A stretch of DNA of 51,398 nucleotides, taken from IMG/VR virus record IMGVR_UViG_3300003890_000011, positions 30,436 through 81,833 of that record; one strand, 5' to 3'. Below, piece after piece: positions 1 through 9,524 of the stretch. Origin of the DNA: a virus. Every line of letters starts with the position of its first letter. Position 1 is the first letter of the stretch. Under the pieces are notes generated by a model. It did no database searches, had not been told where the DNA came from, and worked only from the letters and a program-made list of their open reading frames with translations. The position numbers and the translations under genes were made by a program.

Positions 1-265
1 GAGCTGCCATTTGAGCATCTCTTAAACGAGGATCTAATGAAATACCTTCAAGCTCTGTTCTACCTAATTGTTCAGGAGTTAGTTCCCCAACAAGGTTTGG
101 AGCTTCAAGGATGAGTTTCATTTTCTCGATATCAGGAAGATCTACATTTTCTAAACGCTTAGCAGCTTCGCGCATTGCAGCGGCAGAAGAATCTGCATAT
201 CCTTTAGCTGCTCCAGTGTCAGTTAATCCAACTGCATCAGTAATTCCAGAAACTACCTTACCCAT
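1..265 (-). CDS. Probable virion/internal protein, C-terminus cut off by window edge
   Basis: Partial gene that starts at the ATG on the minus strand at 265 and runs off the left end of the window. The visible N-terminus begins MGKVVSGITDAVGLTDTGAA and is then helical, charged and rich in Ala, Glu and Leu. It sits at the end of the structural operon, after the adaptor and nozzle genes, where short-tailed phages often keep internal or ejection proteins, so that role is an inference from position. No catalytic motif is visible in the 88 residues present. Confidence 0.6.
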   Translation of the reverse strand, partial: MGKVVSGITDAVGLTDTGAAKGYADSSAAAMREAAKRLENVDLPDIEKMKLILEAPNLVGELTPEQLGRTELEGISLDPRLRDAQMAA

Positions 266-268
266 AAT

Positions 269-607
269 TTACCCTATCTTTTTTTGAAAATAAATAAGTC
301 CTGTATCTTTGTCAAACTTTATAGCGTTACAACCGTATTTTTGTATAAACTTAATTGACTGCTCCCAATTTAAAGCATTGGTGTCTACATGAGAGTATAA
401 CACTTTTGCTCCATTTTTTAAAGCCAGATCAACAACTTCATCTGCCATGTCTGTAGCTGTCTTGCTAAATCTTTGATTTGGCGTTACGAATATATCTTGT
501 ATAAAGACCCATCCATCGCCAATCTTATAAGTACAGAATCCATTTTCGTTTTCTACGGTATCTAGTCCTTCTCTTTCTTTTACATATTGAGAATAAAGAC
601 TAGTCAT
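269..607 (-). CDS. Small GNAT-fold-like protein
   Basis: A 112-residue protein whose pattern fits the GNAT N-acetyltransferase fold. A central strand (WVFIQDIFVTPNQR, about residues 33-46) leads into a long amphipathic helix, then a strand (VLYSHVD) and a second helix ending in a KYGCNAIKF segment like the end of GNAT domains. The acetyl-CoA loop (Q/R-x-x-G-x-G/A) is degenerate here (NQRFSKTA), so enzymatic activity is doubtful. Small GNAT-like proteins occur in the virion gene clusters of short-tailed phages. It is packed 3-4 bases from both neighbours in the minus-strand late operon. Confidence 0.5.
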   Translation of the reverse strand: MTSLYSQYVKEREGLDTVENENGFCTYKIGDGWVFIQDIFVTPNQRFSKTATDMADEVVDLALKNGAKVLYSHVDTNALNWEQSIKFIQKYGCNAIKFDKDTGLIYFQKKIG

Positions 608-609
608 AT

Positions 610-2496
610 TTATCCTATGTTAGTTATTGGACCAGCCATACCTACTGAAGACTGATCCGTTACTGGATTAGTTAATTCTCCAGTAGTCTTTCTTCCAAAA
701 CGATCTCTCAACGATTGTACTAAAGAAGCTAGTTTAGAAGTGTCAGCTAAGCGTACATTTTCAGCCTTTTGAGCTTCCAACGCCTGAGCCTGTCTTCCTG
801 ATAATTGAGCCAATGCTGAGTATCTAGCTCTATCTAAGTCGGTAGCAAGGCTTTCTCTTCCAATGTCTGCTCCTTGAGCAAACTGAGGATATCCAACGCC
901 TGTACTTTTTAGTATCTCTTGTTCTAGGTTTTTTTGCAAGTCAGTCTTTTGTTGTTTCAAAAGATTCTCAACTCTAGCTCTCTCACCTTCTAAAGCACCA
1001 AGATTGAATTGATATGCGTCGAAGATTCTGCCTGTATATGGATTGCCTGAAGTAGCTTGTCCGCCAAATCCTAAGTTCTGTAAAGTGGCTAAGTCTTGAC
1101 CGCCGGTAAATCCAAAAGCAGCTTTTACTGCTGGTTGCATATATCCATAGTCATCTTCAATACGAATGTTAGAAAGACCTTGACCAGTTTTTATATAGTT
1201 TTCAAGAATTTGGTTTACATCACCTACTGGAGCCGCCTGGTATTTTTGATTAGCATATCTTATAAAATCTTGAACTCCCCCGTCGCCAGTTTCTCTTTTA
1301 TATTGATTATAAAGAGGATTGTTGCGGTAGTTTTGAGGAGTAATATTACTTAAAGCACTTTGTCTGTTTTGTTGAGCAACTTGATTAGCTAATGTTTGGT
1401 TAAGCATTCCACCAAGAGAACTGCGCATTTGATCTACAGTACGTCTTCTTGTAGCTTCCCCAGAATAGTAATTTAATAGTTCGTCTAATTCTGATTGTTC
1501 TTGTTGCAATTGAGGATTTAAGAATTCGTTAATAATTCTTTGTCTTTGAGCTTTTTCTTGTTCTGCTTTTGTATCTAGTGCGGAAACAACTCCTTGTTGA
1601 GATGTTTCAGCTTCAGTTTGAAGCCCAGTACTAGCCTGTCTATTAGCTTCTAAAAGGTCTGCCAATTGTTGATTAGCTTGTTGTCTAGTACCTTCTACCT
1701 GCGCTTTAGTTTGATCTACAATACCTCCGCTTTGTTGTAAGAGGTTATTGAGATTTCCACCACGTTGTAATAGTAAACTATCTAACGTAGCAGCTCCAGA
1801 TCCATATGCTTGTCTTTTACCGAATAATTCTCTTAACTGTCCTGCTCTACCTTCAAACGTCTTAAGGTTCTCTGCTTGTCTAGCTAGGTTTTGCTTCTTT
1901 GCTTCTTCAGCAGCGAGATTAAGATCTTGAACATCTTTAAACTGCTTAGAACCTGTTGCTAAGTCTCTGAACGATTGTATTTCTTCTTGAGTCAGGCTTT
2001 TGGCAACCTCAGCACTTGGAGATACTGGCTGTACTGGAGCAGATTGATCACCTTGCTGTACAGGTTGAGGAGCAGAAATACCCATAGCTTTTTGTAAAAC
2101 GCTTTGAGCTTGTTGCTTAGCAGCGCCTAATTGTTGCTGCTGTTCTTGAACTTGTGATTCGTATCTTTGTTTTTGTTTATCTAACGACGCACCAATTTGC
2201 TGAGCTTGCTTATTCATATCACGAGTAACAGTCTGACCCATTCTTTGACCAGCACCTTGATTAGCTTGTATATAGCTTCTTAAATTAGTGAACTGTCCAG
2301 AAGATGGTTTTCTTTGTGATGATGTAGGAGCTTGAGGAGCTTGTTGTCCAGCACTTGGAGCTGCACCTATAAATGCGGATTCAGATCCAGTACCTACTTG
2401 CTGTGGCTGGTTCTGTACTTGCTGACCATTAGGTCCTAAAACTTGGGAACTTCCTTGGTTCTGTAGGTCAATTGGATTTTGTTGTAAATACGCCAT
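610..2496 (-). CDS. Gln/Ala-rich coiled-coil virion protein (candidate internal/ejection protein)
   Basis: A 628-residue protein. The first 190 residues are low-complexity and extremely rich in Gln, Pro, Ala and Ser. Long helical heptad-like stretches follow (about 190-360 and 540-600), with no transmembrane segment. It is the first gene after a copy of the TTAACAACTACTT motif at 2517-2529. Its size, Gln-rich coiled-coil character and place after the nozzle gene suit an internal head or ejected protein of a short-tailed phage. That is an inference from context, since no named family is recognised. Confidence 0.55.
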   Translation of the reverse strand: MAYLQQNPIDLQNQGSSQVLGPNGQQVQNQPQQVGTGSESAFIGAAPSAGQQAPQAPTSSQRKPSSGQFTNLRSYIQANQGAGQRMGQTVTRDMNKQAQQIGASLDKQKQRYESQVQEQQQQLGAAKQQAQSVLQKAMGISAPQPVQQGDQSAPVQPVSPSAEVAKSLTQEEIQSFRDLATGSKQFKDVQDLNLAAEEAKKQNLARQAENLKTFEGRAGQLRELFGKRQAYGSGAATLDSLLLQRGGNLNNLLQQSGGIVDQTKAQVEGTRQQANQQLADLLEANRQASTGLQTEAETSQQGVVSALDTKAEQEKAQRQRIINEFLNPQLQQEQSELDELLNYYSGEATRRRTVDQMRSSLGGMLNQTLANQVAQQNRQSALSNITPQNYRNNPLYNQYKRETGDGGVQDFIRYANQKYQAAPVGDVNQILENYIKTGQGLSNIRIEDDYGYMQPAVKAAFGFTGGQDLATLQNLGFGGQATSGNPYTGRIFDAYQFNLGALEGERARVENLLKQQKTDLQKNLEQEILKSTGVGYPQFAQGADIGRESLATDLDRARYSALAQLSGRQAQALEAQKAENVRLADTSKLASLVQSLRDRFGRKTTGELTNPVTDQSSVGMAGPITNIG

Positions 2497-2516
2497 TTTA
2501 GGTAATATCCTATTAC

Positions 2517-2529
2517 AAGTAGTTGTTAA
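2517..2529 (-). promoter_or_regulatory. Late promoter-like motif, copy A
   Basis: Minus-strand TTAACAACTACTT, starting directly after the TAA of the 2530-2937 gene and 21 bases ahead of the ATG at 2496. One of seven intergenic copies, all oriented toward the leftward late genes. Confidence 0.55.
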
Positions 2530-2937
2530 TTAAATGACAATAACAGTGAGCTTATACGTTACGTTAGGTACTAATCCCGTCACGTGACTGATTGTCACAC
2601 TTTGATTTCCTATTGGAGTATAACTAATAAAAGGAGTACTTGTCGGATAACTAGTTGAATTTGTTAAATTCTGTGCTCTTATTACCGTCAACCCTCTAGG
2701 ACTAGCCTTACCTACGTTTACCGAAGTAACTTTCAGTGGCTTACCATTACTATCGATAGATATGTCAAATTCAATAAGATTTTGATTTAAGTTATCGAAA
2801 TCTATATTACCATTAACAATGTTTACAGTATCTGACATGAACTGGTTTAGCACGTATCCAAGCTTAGATATAAGAGTCTGGTACTGAGGTTCAAAATCCT
2901 CTGTAATAATACGTTTAACGTTGTTTAATCGTGCCAT
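2530..2937 (-). CDS. Small structural protein of unknown function
   Basis: A 135-residue protein with a helical N-terminal half (MARLNNVKRIITEDFEPQYQ onward) and a beta-rich C-terminal half with many Thr, Ser and Asn. It lies 5 bases from the nozzle gene and ends at the copy A promoter-like motif, so it is probably the last gene of the 8.1-2.5 kb transcription unit unless there is read-through. Its position next to the tail nozzle suggests a small tail or virion component. I do not recognise a family. Confidence 0.5.
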   Translation of the reverse strand: MARLNNVKRIITEDFEPQYQTLISKLGYVLNQFMSDTVNIVNGNIDFDNLNQNLIEFDISIDSNGKPLKVTSVNVGKASPRGLTVIRAQNLTNSTSYPTSTPFISYTPIGNQSVTISHVTGLVPNVTYKLTVIVI

Positions 2938-2942
2938 AGTGC

Positions 2943-5900
2943 TTACCTATACGCTCTACTAGAAACCGCTCTAACGACTGCAGAAACGCCTAAAATACGC
3001 CATTTTTCACGAGCATTAAAATGATCGAACTTCATTGTCAAGTATCGACATCTTTGCTTCTGAAGAGGTACTATAGTTCTAAAAGGTGCATCATTACTTT
3101 CTCCACCCCAGTAGAATTGAGACTGACCATACTCACCATAGCCCCAGTAACCTACTCCTTTACTAAAGAAAGGTACTTCTTCTAGACTTTGTGATAAGTC
3201 AGAAGAAAATGATAATTTGGCACTATAAAAGTTATTCTGGTCAAACATTATTGTAGATTCTCTAATCTGCTTCAGTCCTGATGGATCTCCAAAGTGCATA
3301 GGCTGCCATTGGATTTTACTCTTAATAGCCTTAAATGCTATAATACTACCTTCTTCAAAAGGTACTGAGTGGCTTAGAGTGACTTCATTTTTAGCTACAT
3401 TTACTGAAGTTATAATAGCTTCGTATGAAATTGTGTCGCTAATCTGCTCATAATTCTTAAGACTTGTATCACAAGCTCCGTTATTTAACTGGGAGATCAT
3501 TGTATTGAACTGAGTCTGCATTGTAGACCAAGTTGTAGAGAATGCTTGTACTGTTACTGTGCCGCTTGCATCATCTGCAACTAACTTAGAATTTAAAGCA
3601 TTTAAAGCTGAAGTAATGTTATCGCCATATTTCATCTTTAAAGTAGACTCGTAGTCGTCTTCTGTTAGACCCTTGTCTAGGTCTAATTTTCTTAGAAGTC
3701 TATTAAATTGTGCAACAGTTATATACTGTTCTTGATAGATTACATCTCCAGCTTCTAGACTTGCAGCACTTGATACTTTAAGTACCTTATCGGAAAGAGC
3801 ATTCGAACCTAATGTAAGATTGAATTGTCTGTCCGCAAAATCAGTTCTATCGTCTTCTTTTCTTTCTTGGAATAGATAGTTGCTATTTCCAGATCCTACG
3901 TATAATTTATCGTCTTGAGATAAAACATGGGCACATGTAGCACTTACTGTCCACTTAGTCCAGGTTCTTTCAAAAGTATTATATCTAAAGCATTGGGTTG
4001 CTACGGTATCGGTCTTGATACTTGGTAGCCACAGTATGTAAGCTCTATCGCTTTCATATGCTAGTCCGAAAGAAGTATAGCGATAACTAAACTTAGTATT
4101 TGTTACTTCCGAGATAAGGTTTTCAATATCCCTGGAAATAATGCTTACTCCAGTATCACTAATTGTAACAATACCTTGAGTAGTTAAACAGTATATCTGG
4201 TTATTTAGTACAATTGCGCTATCAGGAGCTATAAGGTTTGTAGAGTTATCTAAAAGTCTAACAGTAAAGTTAGGGGCTACATCACCTGATAGTATGTAGA
4301 CTCCATCTGTCTTTAAAATAAAAAGGTTATCTCGTAGTCCAATGATTCTTTCAATAGCTTCATCTTTTGGTCCGATATCTATGTAGTTGACCAAAGGAAC
4401 AGCTTCTGGCTGGTTTGCCTTTGAGAAGTAAATTCTATTTGGAGATACTAGATTGTCCGAAACTTCTGAAGGAGTAAAATAAAAGGCATTTGCGGAAGGA
4501 TCATCTTCTGTTATTATATTTACTGGTACAGTAAAGTTATCTACATCTACTACCGTAATAGGATATTTACCATATATAGCTGGAGATGAATTTGGACTAT
4601 ATACAATTACTTCTGTACCTGTTGATAGACCGTGTGCTACTTTATTAATCTTAGCAGGACTATTTGAACCAGCAGAGAACTTAACGCTTACTATTGTTTG
4701 ATTCTCAGTTAGTGTAGGACTAAATTGACTTGTTAGAGAAAAGTCTCCTACTGACAAGTAAAACGGAACATCTTCTAAAGCTTTATTTTCAAAAAGTATT
4801 TTACCAGGAAGGTCATTTTCTGCCGATAGGTATGTCGCAGTTACTGGACTATTGGAATCTTGATTAATAACATAAATGAGAGAACGAGCAGTTTCTTCAA
4901 TTGACAAGGCGCTTGATTCCGAACCAGATAAGAATACTTTGTTTAAAGAAGCGTCTTCTCCATCGCCTTGAGTTGTAACAGATATTGCCCATCCAGTACC
5001 TATGTCGATAGACGGACTAGAAGAACCACTATAGGCATCTTCTGTATTACCATTATTCGTATTAGTAATAGTTACTACGTTAGTATTAACTGCTACATTG
5101 AAGTCGTCAAACTCTAGTAATGTTTCGTACAATCTTTGAGCTATTTGATTAGCTGTAGCTCCTGTCAAATCTGTTAGGTCTACAGTAACTCCTAGTCTTC
5201 CTGCGATTGCTGGGTCAACTCCAGAGCCTTTATTAAACCATAGATAGTACTTGACTTCATCGTTTGCGCTATTTAAAAGTATGTAGCTGTTATTGGCATT
5301 AGTTTCTAGAGTATTTGCATAGCTGTCGCAAGTTATGTCTGTTACTTCTGCAGCACCAACGAAAGTATATTCGCTAGTACCGTTTGCATTAGTTACAAAG
5401 AACTTAGAAGAACCTGATACAAAGTTACTTATACCTAGTAAGGATATTTGTAGTCTGTGGCGGCTTTTAGTATTTGCATAAAATACTGAGCTACCAAATA
5501 GTTCAATATCTTTAGCAATAGGTGGAGTATCGTTAGCTTGAAGAATACCTTCCTGGGAAACCGGATTAGTATAGAGGTCTTGTCCATTGTTTCTAAAAGT
5601 TTCGGGAGTATCGTCTACTACCGTAATGTATCCTAAACTAACATCAGTTGATGTTACAGCTTCTTCGAATACTAGTCTCATTTCATCACCTGGATCAATG
5701 TCGCTTAAAATCTGACCATCTACCGGAGAAATGATTTGGGTTCGGTATATTTGATAGAAGAAGTTAGTGGTAATTCCTGCTGGTATTGTAAAAGTTATTT
5801 CTGCATTAGCAGGTTGACCTTCGGCAACAGCTCCGTTTAAGCTAGTTGCCAAAGTTACACCCGTTACAGTTCCTGAAATATTGGTGGTATCTCCGCCTTC

Positions 5901-6794
5901 TTTCATGGTTATAGTAACTACATTTGATAATACGCTTAAATCAAATTCTGTGGTGGCGTTTAAAATGCTATCCGCTATTTTAGCAGCTACTTGATTATTA
6001 CTAGTTAAACCGTTTATTTTAACTTCTATTGCAGTTTTACCTATAGTGTTTGCATCTACAGGAGCAGTATCTGTTCCAGAAACGTTGAACCAAACGACGA
6101 ACTGAGAATTAATACTATTTACAATAAAATACTGAGAAGCAGTAATGGTTGCGTAAGCACTTACGGTTACGGTAGATTTTTCATATGTAAAGAAAGTGTT
6201 ACTGGTATTAGTAAGGACGTATCTAGAGCTTGGATATCCGTATAGTAAATTTGTGTTGTTGTCTTTGTAACCGAATAGTATTCTATATGCTACTTTAGAT
6301 TGTTCAGGAAGAAATCCTGATGCATCTGGATAGATTACAGCTTCTAGATCAGTCGCTTTTGGAACTCCTGAATCTAGTATATAGTTAGCTGCTGTAGTGA
6401 ATTGTGAAGCACTCGTTGCGCTTATTTTCTTGATACCTTTATCTGTTGTAAAATAAAGATTACCATTTGCTTCTTGATATTTAATTCTTAGACCAGCTTC
6501 TAGTTCTGAATAACTTCCGGAAAAATTAGAGAATGTTCCAGATCCATTGTCGAACTGAAGAGTACTATTGAAATGTCTTAGAAGACTGTTCTTGTATTCA
6601 AAAACTTGCTTTATTCGATCATTACCTAAAGGAAGGGAAGAACCATAGTCGGCTAATCCACGACGTTGAGTAATTACACCCTTCTCGTCAATATTAACGT
6701 TCTCTGCTATTTTTAAAGCTCCATCTCCAGCACTTAGTTCATTTAAGAACGTTCTAAGTCCTAAAGCCTGGATGACTGTGGCTCTCTGAGACAT
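2943..6794 (-). CDS. Tail nozzle / tail tubular protein B-like (gp12-like)
   Basis: A 1283-residue beta-rich protein. The N-terminus (residues 1-60) has the pattern typical of gp12-like nozzle proteins: a self-association segment, then AENVNIDEKGVITQRRG, followed by strands describing a ring. Residues about 780-970 contain propeller-like repeats (GLRDNLFILKTDGVYILSG, LNNQIYCLTTQGIVTIS) often seen in these proteins. In short-tailed phages gp12 forms the hexameric nozzle below the adaptor and above the fibres. It is longer than T7 gp12 (about 790 residues), with extra Ig-like or beta inserts at 230-700. Its stop overlaps nothing, and its start overlaps the adaptor stop by one base, suggesting coupled translation. 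Confidence 0.65.
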   Translation of the reverse strand: MSQRATVIQALGLRTFLNELSAGDGALKIAENVNIDEKGVITQRRGLADYGSSLPLGNDRIKQVFEYKNSLLRHFNSTLQFDNGSGTFSNFSGSYSELEAGLRIKYQEANGNLYFTTDKGIKKISATSASQFTTAANYILDSGVPKATDLEAVIYPDASGFLPEQSKVAYRILFGYKDNNTNLLYGYPSSRYVLTNTSNTFFTYEKSTVTVSAYATITASQYFIVNSINSQFVVWFNVSGTDTAPVDANTIGKTAIEVKINGLTSNNQVAAKIADSILNATTEFDLSVLSNVVTITMKEGGDTTNISGTVTGVTLATSLNGAVAEGQPANAEITFTIPAGITTNFFYQIYRTQIISPVDGQILSDIDPGDEMRLVFEEAVTSTDVSLGYITVVDDTPETFRNNGQDLYTNPVSQEGILQANDTPPIAKDIELFGSSVFYANTKSRHRLQISLLGISNFVSGSSKFFVTNANGTSEYTFVGAAEVTDITCDSYANTLETNANNSYILLNSANDEVKYYLWFNKGSGVDPAIAGRLGVTVDLTDLTGATANQIAQRLYETLLEFDDFNVAVNTNVVTITNTNNGNTEDAYSGSSSPSIDIGTGWAISVTTQGDGEDASLNKVFLSGSESSALSIEETARSLIYVINQDSNSPVTATYLSAENDLPGKILFENKALEDVPFYLSVGDFSLTSQFSPTLTENQTIVSVKFSAGSNSPAKINKVAHGLSTGTEVIVYSPNSSPAIYGKYPITVVDVDNFTVPVNIITEDDPSANAFYFTPSEVSDNLVSPNRIYFSKANQPEAVPLVNYIDIGPKDEAIERIIGLRDNLFILKTDGVYILSGDVAPNFTVRLLDNSTNLIAPDSAIVLNNQIYCLTTQGIVTISDTGVSIISRDIENLISEVTNTKFSYRYTSFGLAYESDRAYILWLPSIKTDTVATQCFRYNTFERTWTKWTVSATCAHVLSQDDKLYVGSGNSNYLFQERKEDDRTDFADRQFNLTLGSNALSDKVLKVSSAASLEAGDVIYQEQYITVAQFNRLLRKLDLDKGLTEDDYESTLKMKYGDNITSALNALNSKLVADDASGTVTVQAFSTTWSTMQTQFNTMISQLNNGACDTSLKNYEQISDTISYEAIITSVNVAKNEVTLSHSVPFEEGSIIAFKAIKSKIQWQPMHFGDPSGLKQIRESTIMFDQNNFYSAKLSFSSDLSQSLEEVPFFSKGVGYWGYGEYGQSQFYWGGESNDAPFRTIVPLQKQRCRYLTMKFDHFNAREKWRILGVSAVVRAVSSRAYR

Positions 6795-7753
6795 TAAAAC
6801 CTACTTCGATTTCTTTTAAATCGTGATAAATTGTTAGCTTCTTGTAGGGGAGAATATCTAGGTCTTACTTTTTGAGGAGCACCTTCAACTCTATTATCAA
6901 TTAGATTGTTAATGGACTTTTCCATTTGATCTAATTTAATTTTAGCATTGGCTAAGTTCTCGCTATCCCCCAAGGCTTCTAGTATGTAAACAGAAGCTCT
7001 TTGTGTTAGCAAAGGATGCATTTCAGTTGGTATATTAGGTACTGGAGATTGTTCTTTTTCACAAAGATAATCGCCTACCATAAGTTCTGAAGGAATATCG
7101 GCAACTGCAAATGTTACACTTTTTGTTGTAGAATCACTTGATGTTGGTTGTATGTCGTAATCGTATATTTTATTAGGACTTCTATACCCAACAAAGTCCA
7201 TCTGAGGTAGATTAGAGAATTTCTCTGGGAAATTGGATAGAGTAATTACACCAGTAGTTCTATTTATGTTAGTTACTTTTCCGCAGTGTTTTTCTAGAAC
7301 AATAACGTTTGGTCTAAGATAAAAATGCATTCTCATTTTATCACTATAACCGTTACTGTAGTCTACTAAAACAACTTCATTATTTTGAATATAAAATACG
7401 TTCCTATCACCAAAGATGGTGCCACTTTTATAATCTGAAAGTTGGTCTAGGGAAATACGACTTAGTTCGTACACTCCACCGTCTGCATTTACGAAAGATA
7501 CGTCTCTTAACTTGTTACCAACAGCTCTGTATGGAATTGGGTAATTAGCTGTGCCTGAAACAAATTGGAGATCTTCATAATTTACAAGGTGTTCTTCACT
7601 TAACACTAGCAACGTAGATAATAGACCAGCGTCCATTTCTTCGTTTAGTATATTTAGTATTGCTTCATCGCTATAGACAGAGGTGTCAGTAGGAATCATT
7701 GCCCTTTGACGTACCGCTTCAATTAGTTTTGAAGCCGTCATTACTCGGCTCAT
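6794..7753 (-). CDS. Head-to-tail adaptor / tail tubular protein A-like
   Basis: A 319-residue protein. The first 50 residues form a helical head (MTASKLIEAVRQRAMIPTD, SDEAILNILNEEMDAGLL), as in gp11-like adaptors that build the ring joining portal and nozzle. A beta-rich middle (residues 60-220) and a helical C-terminus that counts off subunits (RASVYILEALGDSENLANAK) follow. It lies immediately before the nozzle gene with a one-base overlap, which is the usual gp11-gp12 order in short-tailed phages. The assignment rests on architecture and neighbour, not on an exact match. Confidence 0.6.
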   Translation of the reverse strand: MSRVMTASKLIEAVRQRAMIPTDTSVYSDEAILNILNEEMDAGLLSTLLVLSEEHLVNYEDLQFVSGTANYPIPYRAVGNKLRDVSFVNADGGVYELSRISLDQLSDYKSGTIFGDRNVFYIQNNEVVLVDYSNGYSDKMRMHFYLRPNVIVLEKHCGKVTNINRTTGVITLSNFPEKFSNLPQMDFVGYRSPNKIYDYDIQPTSSDSTTKSVTFAVADIPSELMVGDYLCEKEQSPVPNIPTEMHPLLTQRASVYILEALGDSENLANAKIKLDQMEKSINNLIDNRVEGAPQKVRPRYSPLQEANNLSRFKRNRSRF

Positions 7754-7755
7754 GA

Positions 7756-8115
7756 TTACTCCGATTTAGCGGCTAATTGCTTCTTTAATTCTTCAATTTG
7801 AGCTTTAAGTGACTCAGGACTTTCTTCTTCCATTTCAGGAGCTTCTTCGCTTTCTTCTTCACAAGCTGGGCAGCCCATATCGCCACATTCATCACATTCA
7901 TAACCTTCAGACTCTTCGTCTTTCTTTTCCATTACATCTTCAGCTTTTTCAAGACCTTCTTTAAGACCTTCTTTGCTATCAGAAGCAACAGTTACTTTCA
8001 TGAGTTTTTTTCCTAGCACATCTTTAAGATCGCCACGACTTTCACCCATCATACTCATCATTTCTTTCTTAAGACTCTTAAGCATGGCTTTTTTAGCCAT
8101 CATCTTTGCATCCAT
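7756..8115 (-). CDS. Acidic protein with a four-cysteine knuckle
   Basis: A 119-residue protein. A basic, Met- and Lys-rich N-terminus (MDAKMMAKKAMLKSLKKEMM) leads into a very acidic C-terminal half (runs of Glu and Asp). Between them a CDECGDMGCPAC segment at about residues 76-87 gives a CxxCxxxxCxxC arrangement that could bind zinc. The end is a short coiled coil (ESLKAQIEELKKQLAAKSE). It is the first gene after copy B of the late motif and 2 bases from the adaptor gene. Acidic proteins at this place may be chaperones or minor head proteins, but the function is unknown. Confidence 0.5.
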   Translation of the reverse strand: MDAKMMAKKAMLKSLKKEMMSMMGESRGDLKDVLGKKLMKVTVASDSKEGLKEGLEKAEDVMEKKDEESEGYECDECGDMGCPACEEESEEAPEMEEESPESLKAQIEELKKQLAAKSE

Positions 8116-8148
8116 TTTCCAAGCTCCTTGAAGTGTATAACTACCCGT

Positions 8149-8161
8149 AAGTAGTTGTTAA
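8149..8161 (-). promoter_or_regulatory. Late promoter-like motif, copy B
   Basis: Minus-strand TTAACAACTACTT between the stop of the 8162-9016 gene and the ATG at 8115. The ACTAC half can also pair with a downstream GTAGTT (stem AACTAC/GTAGTT, loop of 6). An AAGGAG ribosome site follows before the start codon. Confidence 0.55.
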
Positions 8162-9016
8162 TTATTGTCTCTCTGACATGCGTTTTAAAGCATTTCTTCG
8201 AATATTTTGCATATCGTTAAATTTTTCACCAAATTCCAATGCGTTAGCTTGTCTTTCTTGAGATTTAGCCTTAGCTTCATCAGATTTAGCTCTCATCTCT
8301 GCTTGATACTGAGCGACTTGTTCAGGACTTAGCTCTTTATCTTCAGAAATACTAGAAGGTAGCAAAGCGTCTACAATTGGAGTAGTAACTTCTTCTTGAG
8401 CAGCTTTAGCGATAGCCTCAGGAACGCTTGCTCCTGCTTCTCTAGCCCCACCAAATGCCATAGCAGCACCTACTAGGGGTAATGCTCCAGCAACGCTCTT
8501 TAAGCCTTTTTTAGCGGCAGATCCGCCCATATCCATTAAAGCTTTACGCTTTGCGCCAGCAACATCAAGTTCTTGTACTTGTCGAGCATTAGGAATTGAA
8601 GTTTGTCCTAGTCTTTGAGCATCTCTAAATTTTAAGTCATTTATTTTAGCAGCTTCTTTTTCGAGTATTTTACCAGCTTCATCTTTAGCAGCTACTTTAG
8701 TGTAGCCCTTTTCAGATAGCTCGTCCATGTTAGTAAATGGAGAGTCTTTTTTCATTGTCGGAGCGTATTTCATTCCTGTAGTAAAGTTTCTTTCTAATAC
8801 ATTCTTTACGCTTTTCCATTCTTCAAATGCTTCAGCGTCTAATTTAGGATCAGGAGCTGATTTGTTTAAAAAGTCCATAACTTCATTGGCTTTAGCCATT
8901 ACAGCATCTTTTGTGCCAAATTTATCGGCTAATGCTCCGGGAGTTAAATCACCTTCCATTATGCGATTTTTAAGCTTTCTAAGACCGTCTACACTAAATG
9001 CTTGTTTATCTGCCAT
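8162..9016 (-). CDS. Helical virion-associated protein with a small hydrophobic segment
   Basis: A 284-residue, mostly helical protein (MADKQAFSVDGLRKLKNRIM at the start). Residues about 165-195 form an Ala/Gly-rich hydrophobic stretch (GLKSVAGALPLVGAAMAFGG) that could be one membrane-inserting helix. The tail is charged and Glu/Gln-rich. Proteins like this are often ejected with the DNA or sit inside the head, but the sequence does not show which. It is one base from the NlpC/P60-like gene upstream, and its stop abuts promoter motif B. Confidence 0.45.
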   Translation of the reverse strand: MADKQAFSVDGLRKLKNRIMEGDLTPGALADKFGTKDAVMAKANEVMDFLNKSAPDPKLDAEAFEEWKSVKNVLERNFTTGMKYAPTMKKDSPFTNMDELSEKGYTKVAAKDEAGKILEKEAAKINDLKFRDAQRLGQTSIPNARQVQELDVAGAKRKALMDMGGSAAKKGLKSVAGALPLVGAAMAFGGAREAGASVPEAIAKAAQEEVTTPIVDALLPSSISEDKELSPEQVAQYQAEMRAKSDEAKAKSQERQANALEFGEKFNDMQNIRRNALKRMSERQ

Positions 9017-9017
9017 A

Positions 9018-9521
9018 TTACTTTATCCTTGTTGTGTATAAATCGCAAAGTTCAAATAATTGTTTAGGGGTAGCTTTGTCTACATTTACGTCCATAGGAA
9101 CTTTTCCACTAGCTTTTAATACTCTAGCTACTAACTCTGAACAGATATATGCATTTTCTCCATCAAAGAACCACTTCCAGTGTACACCAAAACGAGCAAA
9201 AAATATACCCAATATGGTACGAATACTGTAAGGTCTGCCTAATTTATACCTGATAAGGTTTATTAATGCTAACTTTTCTGCAGATTCTATTGGCATAGAA
9301 AACTCTGCAACAACCTGATTTTCTTCTAAGAACGTCTGTTCTACAACATGGTTTACCATACCTTTGCTGGCTTGATAAATGTCAAAGTCGTTAAAGTGTT
9401 TATTACTGAGTTTAATATATGTATGTGAGTAGTTTGTACTATCAAACAATTGTATGGCTAGGCTAAAAGGCTTAAATCCTTTAGCTCTTGAAAATCCTAT
9501 AATTAAATTGTCTGATGCCAT
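9018..9521 (-). CDS. Permuted NlpC/P60 (YiiX-like) papain-fold hydrolase
   Basis: A 167-residue protein with the marks of the circularly permuted NlpC/P60 superfamily. A histidine lies in an early strand (NYSHTYIKL, about residues 29-37), and a catalytic-type cysteine in ENAYICSELVARVL (about residues 127-140). A TPKQLFEL segment, typical of YiiX-like members, is near the end. The family comprises amidases and peptidases acting on peptide or lipid amide bonds. Here, among virion genes, it could be a cell-wall-active or tail-associated enzyme. The His-before-Cys order is what marks the permutation. It lies 3 bases from the next gene. Confidence 0.6.
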   Translation of the reverse strand: MASDNLIIGFSRAKGFKPFSLAIQLFDSTNYSHTYIKLSNKHFNDFDIYQASKGMVNHVVEQTFLEENQVVAEFSMPIESAEKLALINLIRYKLGRPYSIRTILGIFFARFGVHWKWFFDGENAYICSELVARVLKASGKVPMDVNVDKATPKQLFELCDLYTTRIK

Positions 9522-9524
9522 ATA

